Shown piece by piece: positions 11,959 through 21,983 of a DNA stretch of 32,500 nucleotides (position 1 is the first letter of the stretch; every line of letters begins with the position of its first letter). This DNA is from Cryptococcus deneoformans JEC21. Lineage: Eukaryota; Basidiomycota; Tremellomycetes; Tremellales; Cryptococcaceae. Position numbers and translations under genes: made by a program. The notes beneath the pieces were generated by a model that was not told the origin of the DNA, did no database searches, and worked only from the letters and a program-made list of their open reading frames with translations. The DNA lies in assembly GCF_000091045.1 (NCBI RefSeq), contig NC_006680.1, positions 1 through 32,500 on the forward strand, in the 5' to 3' direction.

Positions 11959-13831
11959 CTAACATCCACATTCCCTCTCGCATGTCTCGCCAGTCACATC
12001 ATTTTCTCCCTGCAGTGATTTACACGCCGTCAGCCACGGACCAAAACGCCAAATGCTACTCAAACTCACCCAATTCAGCCTCTTCTTGGCAAGCAATGCC
12101 ACCCAAGTTAGCGCTAATAGTACTGGTACCTCTACAAGCGGGCCTATTGTCGCCGCGAGAGCTTGATCCGACGAGACACCATAGACGGCAATAGCCACAG
12201 CGATCGCAAGTTCGAAACTGTATTAAAAGAAAATAGAAAGTGAAAAAGAAAATGAAAAGAGCGCACATAAGCAGGTCAGCTGACACAAGATCTTGAAAGT
12301 AGAAGTGGGGGATTGAAGAGAGACAGACGTAGATAGGAGTAGAAGTGAGGTTGAACTAACTTGTTTGATCCAGCAGTGAAAGCTTGAACGACAGCCATTT
12401 CATATCCCCATTTTCTCCCACCTCCCTTCTTTTGGCTCAGCAGCCAGATTAAAGCGAAAGATGATGTCCACATGAGGGCGAAATAAAGTATCATAGGAAC
12501 AAAGGTGCGAAATGTTGGGCCAAGGTTGTGAATGATACGGTGGGATTGCTCGGCGAAGATGATAATGACGCTGAGTACCAAAAGTCATTACAGCCTCCAG
12601 ACTCTAATTGTGGAGATTCGAATGAAAGACTCACGTGTATAAAAGAGCGACGAGTGAGACTATTCCAAAGTACGTCAAGAAACTGTCAAACCTCTTCTTC
12701 CCTAGTACCAATAACCCTCCAAATCTTGTTAAGACCCCTGCACCCAGTGGAATCCCCAGATAGATGAGTACAGCGATAGCAGTCTCTCCGTAGCTTAATG
12801 AAATGGCATTTTCGGATCGGGAAATTATGTTAATGAAAAAGACAGACATGGGGGAGTAAAGAATGATTTGAAGGATGGAATTAATGATGACTAGGATAGC
12901 ACAATAGTCTTCGTTACCGTGTGCCAGGCGGTTCCAGATCATGACCTAGATGTTGTGATAGAAGGTCAGATATTAGCATACATGAACAATGACCCATTCG
13001 AACATACCATGGCAATACAACGAGCTAGCCCAACAAGAATGATACCTTCACGATAAGTTGGAAGATCTGGGAGCGTCGCCCAAGCAATCCCCAACATGAT
13101 CTGATTCCGCAAATCAGACATTTTGACTCTGTTTCAAAGAGAAAAGGTGACACATACGAACGGTCCGACAATCCAATTTAGGAAAAGTGACATCCCAATT
13201 TGTCGGTAGATGTGAGAACTTTGAAGCAAACTTGGTAGGCGCTCGTATTGGACTTTGGTTAGGATCGGCCACATCATGCAGAGCAGTCCGACTAGCACAG
13301 CTACGAAGGTTAGAGGGTCAGTCAAGTTCAACACTCTTGGCTAAGAAAAAAGAAAACAGAACTGACGAACAGATACCCCTTTGAGGTTGGCGCCAGTCAA
13401 GATCAACTCAACATTGGGGGCAAATTCCCCTGATCCGAACCAAATGAACACAGTTCTACACATATATGACAGGCCATGATGTTGCTCACCTATAATAACG
13501 CCTATAATCATAGCTGCCAGTACCCAAAGTGCCAAAAAGCGGTCCAAGAAGCTCAGCGACTTGACAATATATATACCGCCTGTCGATCAAGATCAGCATC
13601 TACAGCCGTCAGTCGTTTTTACAATGACTAACCTTCTAAATCAACATCACCGACTTCCCTTCTATCAGTATGTATACTCGAAGTATTGAGCGCCGGAATT
13701 GTTTCATAATTCTCTTTGAAACATTGACAGTCGCCTTTGCAAATCATGGGTGGATGGACTAAAGGCGTTTTTTCATGTGGACTGCCACCGGCCGCCGAGG
13801 AAAGAGAGTCGAGCGGGTGGCATTGAACCAT
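11959..13831 (-). CDS. ARR3: Arsenite efflux transporter Acr3/Arr3
   Basis: Nine exons on the minus strand give 445 residues: 13831-13633, 13579-13490, 13429-13377, 13340-13158, 13100-13008, 12945-12635, 12570-12361, 12217-12070, 12009-11959. The protein follows yeast Acr3 along its length: [24 protein letters not shown] with the essential transport cysteine (C203), [13 protein letters not shown], and [16 protein letters not shown] near the end. Ten membrane spans are expected, exporting As(III), and in some family members Sb(III), at the plasma membrane. The N-terminal arm carries C31-x3-C35-x-C37 and the last seven residues carry C439-x3-C443-x-C445, which I do not associate with the family. 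The start is the ATG at 13831; downstream M29 and an upstream non-ATG opening are alternatives. One intron (13341-13376) is only 36 nt. The last intron (12010-12069) is 60 nt and open in frame. The promoter carries four CACGTG sites. Confidence 0.95.
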
Positions 13832-14403
13832 GTTGATAAATCTGTTGATAGATTCTGCAGTACTCAATGTGCAGTGGATGAAAAGGAATGGCTCAAAGAG
13901 ATTATTAACACAGGAGGCAGGCAAGACCCAGATTCCCCCCAGATTAGCTGCCTCAGGGCCTGTGTCCGGCAACTTTTTACAATTTACACGTTTATTTTGA
14001 CAGGTTTGAAACGCGGGAAGATTTCATTTGCATGTTTGTCGAAATTTTGGAAGATCAGCCGGACAGGGATGACGAGTTTACTGGGAGACAGGCTGCTCTT
14101 TTTATGTTGTATGGAAAAAGAGGGGTGATGGCAGGCTGGTCAGGTGATACACGTGGCTTCCACGTGGTAGAAGGCCATAATCACGTGGCAATTGAATAAT
14201 TCCACGTGGCTTGCCAGCGAAAAGAAACAAGAGACCTCAGGAATTGGCATATAGAGATTGCCCAATTGCTTTTGTAGGCCTGTTACACCTACTGCATGTA
14301 TCTTTTCCTTTGACGACATTGTGGATTGGGGAAATGTGGAGTACCGTGCATAAATATAATGCTATAAATAGGTAAACATGATGGCCAAAACACCGCACTA
14401 TGT
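13832..14403. other. Arsenite transporter promoter region
   Basis: This 570-base stretch lies between the arsenite pump start and the stop of the next minus-strand gene. Besides the CACGTG array described separately, it holds AT-rich patches and the 3' UTR of the upstream gene. No further gene is seen. Confidence 0.6.
14150..14208 (-). promoter_or_regulatory. Array of four CACGTG sites upstream of the arsenite pump
   Basis: CACGTG occurs at 14150-14155, 14161-14166, 14182-14187 and 14203-14208. Each is followed by G on the plus strand, and three of the four read CACGTGGC. Start-to-start distances are 11, 21 and 21 bases, so all copies face about the same side of the helix. The array lies 319-372 bases upstream of the Acr3 start codon. 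CACGTG is bound by bHLH factors (Pho4, Cbf1, SREBP types) and, as CACGTGGC, by some bZIP factors. Which class acts here is unknown. Confidence 0.75.
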
Positions 14404-16047
14404 TCACTCCTTCATCACCGCCGCCCCCTTCTTGGTATACTTCCTCCTCCGTTTCCCTTCCACAGTCTCCACCGTTCTACTCTCCCCCTCATCGCTAGAC
14501 CCAGAAAGCACAGGGGCCGCCCTTTTCTTCTCCTTGGTCATCACCTTCATCCTGACCAGCTCCTCCCTCCCTATTCGGTACTTCGCAGGCATTGGTGTAC
14601 CAACGTGAGCGTACTCGTAATGGTACCTCATGTTGTACTTCCAATGTACCTGTTCGCAACCGACCTCTTTGCAGCGTACAGGTGCATTGCTGCATTCTTT
14701 TGATTTCAAGGCACTCAGCTGTTGAAACGACTGGAAACTTGGACAATTGGAAGACGCTTGAGGGGTTTTCCCGCTCCTGGAGGCCTTAAGGAGGAGGGTG
14801 CAGCCTTCTCGACCGCAAAAACCACAAGGATAGTGCTTCCCGACCTGATAATCACAGATCAGCTTGGTTAATTCCACAAAATCATGTATGATCTACCGGT
14901 TTCTGGGCCTTTGGGATGCCCGTCTGGTAGTGGTAGGCAAGGATGTGGGCACCAACATGCGCGCGCAGTTTTTGGGGTGTGGTCTCAGCATTACACTGGA
15001 TAAAGTTCATCAGATCAGGATATGTTGGATTGTAAGGCAAAAGAGGAAGTTGTACTCACCTGATAGCACAGAACGTCTAGCTTAGCGACAATCTCCTCTC
15101 TTGCACGCGCACTTTCGAGCAAAAGACGCCCTATAACCCGGGGTTAGCATGCAATTGACATGGTGAACAGTGATTATATGACTAGCGCACCATCTTCTGA
15201 CGAATACGGGAACCGTTCCTTGATGACCTGTGAGACAGTGCTGGAAGTTCTCTTATTACCGTTCTCCTTGTCATTCTCCTTGCAATGGCCGCGAAACAGG
15301 ACGTCGATTAAGACAGCCAGCTCCTCAACAGGATACTCCCAGACCAGACTCATCGATACAGATCTTTCCTGCTGAACTTGCCCGGCAGTATCCCCATCGC
15401 AAGCGTCCAGTTCACCAGAGACATTGGGGAAAAGGCGATGGTTGACTGGTTCACATGCCTTGCCAGGGACCTGAATGACACAATTAGTACGTGCCTTCAG
15501 TCTGACATCTCTCCCTAGGCTTACAAACTTTCCGGACCATTGTATTACCTCTGCATGGTCAATAGGGCTCTGTGAGTGCTTGACAAGCATAATCTGACCC
15601 TCGACATTGAACTTTGACAGGTCACTCGGGCTGATAGAAATGTATCGAGTCTTGTCGGTATCGTCTCGTGGAAGAAGTTGGGCCACATACAGCAAGGCTA
15701 GAGTGACATGCTCATGCATGCCTTCTCCAGTGCGCAGAAGAGTAGCCACAACATCACCACCAGAAAGCAGAGGTTTTTCCTTGTCTTGTGGATCATTGAT
15801 GACAAATGATGTATGTTGGGCTTGAGTGCAACCACGAACGCGTCGCAAACGATCATTGGATTTGTTCGTTGTGTTGGCGCGGGTCGCAGAAATGGTTATT
15901 ACCAAGGCTTGCCACCATGAAAAATTTCGGTGCTGCTCCGCGCCGGCCTGCCTCAGATTTAAAGTGGTGGGACCAGACTCGTGCGAGTGGTGGGGGGGTT
16001 GATGTCACCCACTCAGGAATTGCCTGCCTCTTGGATCCACAGGACAT
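14404..16047 (-). CDS. Cys/His-rich protein with basidiomycete-specific C-terminal zinc module
   Basis: A six-exon minus-strand model (16047-15903, 15820-15525, 15470-15191, 15130-15060, 14995-14897, 14844-14404) gives 443 residues. The last four exons are well supported. The first exon and the start are uncertain; an alternative ATG is at 15918. The C-terminal third holds CYQCN, LRAHVGAHIL, PCGFCGREGC, a C-x-S-F stretch, CSNAPVRCKEVGC, then HWKYNMRYHYEYAH. From memory, this order of cysteine pairs, LRxHxGAHIL and CGxC followed by CSNxPxxC and WxYxxxxH recurs at the ends of many uncharacterised basidiomycete proteins, usually much longer and often lying in repeat-rich regions. A basic tail (GKRRRKYTKK) could direct it to the nucleus. 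The protein may be a 5'-shortened copy of a longer family member. Intron 15471-15524 is 54 nt and open in frame, with a TACTAAT branch site. Confidence 0.6.
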
Positions 16048-17133
16048 GGTCGAAGAAGAATTAAACCTAGAAGAGAGATCACGACAGGTAGCCAACGAAG
16101 GATCGAGTGAAGGAGGGTGGAGGTGTGGAGGCTCGCTCAAAAGTGGCGGCGGAGACCGCAATTTTCTTTAGTATTACTCGTACAGGTCATACTCCTCTGA
16201 ATCGACTGTGACGTGACACGCTACAATGCCATGGGAATTTCAACGGACTCTAGTAATAAGCAAAGTCGTTTGTCGTATCTTTTTGTGCCGGCGGTTGAAA
16301 AAAAAACCGCTTCACGACGATAGCCTCCCAAAGCAAATTTCGGCGAAAAACAACCCGAAATGCGGGAATAGTTGCCGGTCAAACTTTTTAAGGTTTTTTG
16401 TCCGATCCGGTAGAGCAGTGACTCCCGGTTGCCTATTGGCTACGTAACACAACCACCACATCCTCCCCGCCGGTTATCCAGTACGCTATTAGCAACTGCC
16501 GATGTTATGATGACGATTTCAGATGTTAGCTCCGAGGGTTAGCTTATTTTTGTTCTTTCGCTACTCTTATTCGGAGGTCACATGCCGCTTCCCACTTGTC
16601 CTTTCTACACGGCCCCGGCTAGGTTACCATTGAAGGGATGATCCATGGGGATTTCTTCTACCCCGTGACCTGCCAGCTTCCCACACCGCACAACTGACAA
16701 CTGTGCCTGAGGCTGCTTGTCGCATCGCCATCTTCGTCGTATGCCGTAGGCACGTCATACATATATGTTCCTGTTCTCGTCCACTAGCGCTCATTCTTGT
16801 TCCTCTTGAGTTATCCGTCCATCCCCGCAGCTCTTCGGCTCAGTTTTCTATTTGCAAGTTGTAGCTCACTCCCGGTAGACATTCCAGCATTGGGAAGCCA
16901 AGACCCCTCAATCCGCAGATATCAATGGTCATGTTCGATTTACCCGTTAAGCAGCCCTTGTGCCGACATCGGGCCGATTCATAAATCAGTTTGGGGGAAG
17001 CAGGTATATAAAGGCTCGCCCACGACTATGCCCTTTCGACAACGACAGCCGTCCTCTTGTGAACATACTATCACACAACTGCACGACAAGAGGAAGAGAA
17101 GACTACTTCTGAAGCGTGCCCACGACATCGATC
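16048..17133. other. Divergent spacer upstream of the invertase
   Basis: It holds the start region of the minus-strand Cys/His-rich gene and the promoter of the plus-strand invertase. No supported gene lies between. GC-box-like CCCCGC/CCCCGCC motifs occur near 16465 and 16823, and glucose-repressor (Mig1/CreA-type) binding is possible but unproven. A 7-G run at 15992-15998, inside the neighbouring gene model, offsets two open frames there. Confidence 0.45.
17005..17014 (+). promoter_or_regulatory. TATA box of the invertase gene
   Basis: TATATAAAGG starts 129 bases upstream of the invertase ATG, with a pyrimidine- and A-rich leader after it. Position and match to consensus make it a good TATA element, fitting a strongly inducible gene. 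Confidence 0.6.
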
Positions 17134-18905
17134 ATGTTCCGCTCCCTCGTCCCCGTCACCATCGCCGGTCTGGCATATGTCCTTCAGAGTCTAGCTCAGT
17201 CCACAACGTCAAGTGCTGCCTCTGTCCCTACTGGAGTCCCCATCGATGGAGACTACTCTGGGCCTTACCGCCCCAGGGTTCATTTCTCACCCCCAAAAGT
17301 AAGTGAGACTTTATTTCCCCCCTTTCTCGCTGCTGACAATCTACGCTGCGTAGGGATTTATGAATGATCCGAACGGTCTGCACAAGGATGGCAACGGAAC
17401 TTGGCATCTGTACTACCAGTGTATGTCACTTCTGCTGTCGACAGAATCAACTGCTAATGACTATCTCAGATAACCCAACTGATATCGTGGCCGGGAATCA
17501 ACACTGGGGCCATGCCACCTCTCCCGACCTCTATCATTGGACCAACCAGCCTATCGCCCTCTTCCCTCCCAATTCTTCCTCGGGAGTCTTTTCCGGTTCG
17601 GCTGTCATTGATACCAATAATACCTCTGGTTTCTTCCCTGATCAGGACAATGGCGTTGTAGCCATTTACACCCTCAATACCCCAACTGCCCAGGTCCAGC
17701 AGATTGCCTACTCTAAAGATGGTGGCTATTCCTTCGAAGAGTATGAAGGTAACCCTGTCTTGGATGTCGGATTGACTCAGTTCCGAGATCCCAAAGTTAT
17801 CTGGTACGAGGACCATTGGGTGATGGTCGTCGCTTTCCCTGTAGACTACGTTATTGGCGTCTACACCTCTCCGGACCTCAAATCATGGACACACGCCTCC
17901 AACATCACCCACGTCGGTTTCCTTGGCCTTCAATACGAATGCCCTAACATGGTGTCCATCCCAATCGCCAACTCCTCTGATTCCTCTTGGGTACTCACTA
18001 TCTCCATTAACCCTGGTTCACCACTTGGCGGGTCTATCACGCAGTATTTCCCCGGAGAGTTCAACGGTACCCACTTCACTCCCTATGATTCTGCTGCGAG
18101 ACTCACAAACTTTGGGAAGGACGACTATGCCGGTCAGTTCTTCTATGATGAGCCTGTCAGTATTGGATGGGCATCCAACTGGCAGTATACAAACTTTGTA
18201 CCGACAGGCGAAGAAGGTTGGAGGAGTGCGATGACATTGCCGAGGAAGAATTACTTTACAAACATCACTGCAGCCGGATGGGATCTCGTTCAAGAAGTGT
18301 ACGACCTTTCTCCCGTCCTTGGGGACCAACTTGATACCCAACAACTCGTCAACAAGTCCTCCACTGCTACTATCACTGAGGCCGCATACATCGACGTCAA
18401 CTTTACCATCCCTGATGATGCCTCTTTCGCGGAATATGCGTCGCTCAACTTCACCGTTTCTACGAACAGCTCAGGCGAGACGGTGAAAGGGGGTTACTTT
18501 TTTGCGGAACCTTATTCCATCGCCGCATGGCTCGATAGGAGAGACACAAAGGCGTTTGAAAGTCCTTTTTTCACCGACAAGTTCTCGGTAGCTCCAGTAT
18601 GTTCTACTGTCCTCCCATGTGTTTTTCCAGTGCTAATCTTTTCCTCTTTCTCTTGCTTCCCTCTTAACATTTCTTTCCGTTATTCATCCACTGTGCGAAA
18701 CCAGGCTCAACAAGCAAAAAGACTCCAAGTCATCATCGATCGCAGCCTAATCGAGATCTACATTGATAATGGTGCATTGGTGGGCACCATGGTTGCTTTT
18801 CCAGAGGAGCCATTCACAAAACTTGAGGTTACGACGGCCGGTTTGCCGGATGGCATGGAGGTAGAGGTGGGGGTTTGGGATTTGAAAGATAGTTGGACAT
18901 CATGA
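17134..18905 (+). CDS. Secreted GH32 invertase / beta-fructofuranosidase
   Basis: Four exons (17134-17298, 17354-17420, 17470-18596, 18705-18905) give 519 residues. The N-terminus ([20 protein letters not shown]) is a signal peptide, so the enzyme is exported. The GH32 motifs are complete: FMNDPNG with the nucleophile D60, VFSGSAV, FRDP with the transition-state aspartate D184, and YECPN with the acid/base E234. A beta-sandwich domain follows, ending in [17 protein letters not shown]. Many N-x-S/T sites suggest heavy N-glycosylation. It should split sucrose into glucose and fructose outside the cell; action on inulin or other fructans cannot be excluded. The length is usual for fungal invertases. 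The last intron (18597-18704, 108 nt) is open in frame and might be missed by gene finders. Confidence 0.95.
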
Positions 18906-19265
18906 GAGGTGAGAGTAGTATAGTTAAAATTGATTCAAAAAAGGTAGGAATCCTAGGTTAAAGGTTCATATAATATATTTGCAAGTTGTTGGGCGGAAGC
19001 ATGCAAGGAACATGAAGATCGATCGTCTGTTCATCTACCAAATCACGCGTGGGAATGAGTGAAAATCTCCAGAGTTATTGGAAATATGCAAAAGATATGA
19101 AAAACATTTCGCTGGTAATTCACCAGTGCCGAAGGCGAAACATTATAAAGTATCCCGGAGGCCACTCAAACTAAGAACAAGAACCAACAGACAATTCATT
19201 TTCTTTTTTCGTTTGTACAATACACTTCCTTCTTACGACATTACACTTTTGACTGCGATCAACCC
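18906..19265. other. Shared 3' region of invertase and phosphoketolase
   Basis: This 360-base AT-rich stretch holds the 3' UTRs of two convergent genes. The transcripts could overlap. No gene is seen here. Confidence 0.55.
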
Positions 19266-21983
19266 TTATTCGCTAGTACCAACGGATGCAACCTGTTGCT
19301 TGTTCTCTCCTCCGAACCCAAGCTTGCTCGCAATACCCTCAGTCTTGGGACCATAAGGCCACTTCCACTTCCTGACGTCCTCCGGGTCAATACCATGCTC
19401 AAAGGCCCAGTCCCTCGCCTTAATCTGGGCATCATACAGCTTCTCCCTCGCCATAGAACCCTTGTTTTTGAGGTGGGGCAGACGATCAATAGCGTCCATC
19501 GCGAGACTGTATCGGTCGGTCTCATTACGAATAGCGAGCTCGAGAGGAGTGTCGATGTTACCTTTCTCCTTGTAACCTCGGACGTGGATGTTCTGAGAAC
19601 CAGGGCGCTTATAAGTGAGTCGGTGGATGAGCCAGGGGTAAGAGTGGAAGTTGAAGATGATTGGAGTGTCTTCGGTGAAGTAAGAGACCCACTGACGATC
19701 AGTAAGACCGTGACTAATTAAGCAAGTCAGTACATGTTCAAGGGTCGGATCTCGTGAGATGAACCTACGGATGGTCCACGTGAGAGATAAGCTTGAAGAG
19801 GTCAACGACGTTAACAAAACGAATCTTGAGCTCTGGGAGGTACTCTTTCAGGAGAGCAGTGGCAGCAAGAGACTCCATAGTAGGGACATCACCGCAACAA
19901 GCCATAACGAGGTCAGGGTTCTCGTTGGGGTCACCCACACACGCCCATTCCCAAATACCAAGACCCTTGGTACAGTGCGCAACAGCAGCCTCCATGTCGA
20001 GATACTGCAAGTGATCCTGTTTGTCGGCAACGACAACGTTGACATAGTTTTTGCTGTCGAAGCAGTGATTCATGACAGAGAGAAGACAGTTACCGTCGGG
20101 AGGGAGATAGATGCGGACGACCTCGGGGGACTTATTGGCGACGACGTCGAGGAAACCGGGGTCTTGGTGAGTAAAACCGTTATGGTCCTGACGCCAGACC
20201 GTGGCGGTAAGAAGAATGTTAAGGGAGGAGACTTTGACACGCCATTCGACTTCGAGACACTTTTCGATCCACTTGCAGTGTTGGTTAACCATAGAGTCGA
20301 TGATGTGGATGAAGGGCTCGTAGGAATTCAGCTAGAAGGAGATGTCAGTCATGAGTTAAGGAAAAGTATAAAAGATAGCACTCACAAGACCATGTCGACC
20401 AGATAAGACATAACCCTCAAGCCATCCTTCAACTGTGTGCTCAGACAAGATCTCCATCACCCGACCCGCGTGAGCGAGGTTACCACCATCAGTGTCCTCG
20501 GGCAAGTACTCGCCCATCCAAACCTTCTTGCCTGCCTCATACACAGCTGCGAGTTTGTTGGACTCAGTCTCATCAGGGCCGAATAGACGGAAGTTGGTCT
20601 GGTTCTTCTTGATCACGTCCCTAACAAAGAGCGCCATGTTTGACATGCTGGGGGCAAGAGTCACACCAGGAGCGATGTCCTTGATGGCGTAGTCCTTGAA
20701 GTCGGGAAGATTCAATGCCTTGCGGACCAAACCGCCGTTAGACACAGGATTGGCAGACATACGGGCTTGACCTGCAGGAGGAAGAGCCTTGAGCTCAGGG
20801 ATAAGTTTACCATCCTCAGTGAAGAGCTCTTCGGGCTTGTAAGATCGCATCCAGTCCTCGAGGAGCTTGAGGTGTTCAGAATTGGAAGCAACGTCGGCAA
20901 GGGGGATCTGGTGGGCACGCCAATAGCCTTCGAGGTGGTGGCCAGAGACGTTTCGAGGAGCAGTCCAACCCTTGGGGGATCGGAGAATTATCATAGGCCA
21001 ACGAGGACGGAAAGCCTTGCCAGAGTCTCGAGCTTGCTTCTGGTAGGCCTTGATCTCAAGGACAGCCTTTTCGAGAGTAGCAGCCATAGCTTGGTGCATA
21101 GAGGTAAGGTCAGAGCCTTCGACAAAGTAGGGCTTCCAGCCATAGCCGATAAAGAGAGCTTCAATCTCTTCGTGGGAGATACGAGCAAGGACGGTGGGGT
21201 TGTTGATCTTATAACTAAGTCAAGAATGTCAGTTGTATACTAATCGAGAAAGGAAATTGTGGCCTACCCGTTGAGATGTAAGACAGGCAAAACAGCGCCA
21301 TCGGTGATAGGATTCAAAAACTTAGTACTGTGCCAAGAAGCAGCCAGAGGGCCAGTCTCACTTTCACCATCACCGACCATAGTAAGAGTAATGAGGTTGG
21401 GATTGTCAAAGACCGTACCAAAGGCGTGGGAAATGGAGTAACCGAGTTCACCACCTTCGTGAAGAGATCCAGGAGTCTCGGGAGTAGCGTGAGAACCAAC
21501 CCCGCCGGGGAATGAGAATTGCTTGAAGAAGCGTCGCATGCCTTCGACATCTTCGGTTATGTTAGGGTAGACTTCAGTGTAGACACCTTCGAGATAGGAC
21601 TGAGAGAGGACAGCGGGGGCACCGTGACCTAAAGTGTCGTCAGATACCAGAAATTATAGAACAAAATGAAGGGACTCACCAGGACCAGAAACGAAAAGAG
21701 CATCCAAATCATACTTCTTAATGAGACGGTTCATGTGGATGTAGGTGAAAATCTGACCAGCGTCGGAACCCCAGTGACCCAAAAGACGAGCCTTGAGATG
21801 TTCCTTCTTGAGAGGCTCCTTGAGAAGTGGATTTTGACGGAGATAGAGCATACCAAGACAGAGGTAAAGGGAGGCCCGCATGTAGGCATCGATCTTCTTG
21901 AGCTCCTCCACTGTCAAGGGCTGGTCCTTGACAGTCGAGCGAGCCTGACCAAAAGAGGTGAGGGAGGATGTTTCTTCAGCCAT
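19266..21983 (-). CDS. Phosphoketolase (xylulose-5-P / fructose-6-P)
   Basis: Five exons on the minus strand (21983-21680, 21628-21268, 21214-20386, 20331-19769, 19713-19266) give 834 residues, the usual fungal length. Family stretches are continuous: [58 protein letters not shown], the thiamine-diphosphate-binding GDGESETG, then [10 protein letters not shown] and SPKGWTAP. Towards the end come [22 protein letters not shown] and [17 protein letters not shown]. The enzyme uses thiamine diphosphate and phosphate to cleave xylulose-5-P or fructose-6-P to acetyl phosphate plus glyceraldehyde-3-P or erythrose-4-P, which acetate kinase can follow. No targeting peptide is seen, so it is likely cytosolic. 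C. neoformans is known to have two phosphoketolases (Xfp1 and Xfp2); I cannot say which type this is. Confidence 0.97.

Noticed and set aside
15806..16171. Plus-strand frame of 121 codons opposite the Cys/His-rich gene start
   Set aside because: It is low in complexity with no family likeness and lies antisense to the better-supported minus-strand exons. It cannot be fully excluded because that start is itself uncertain.
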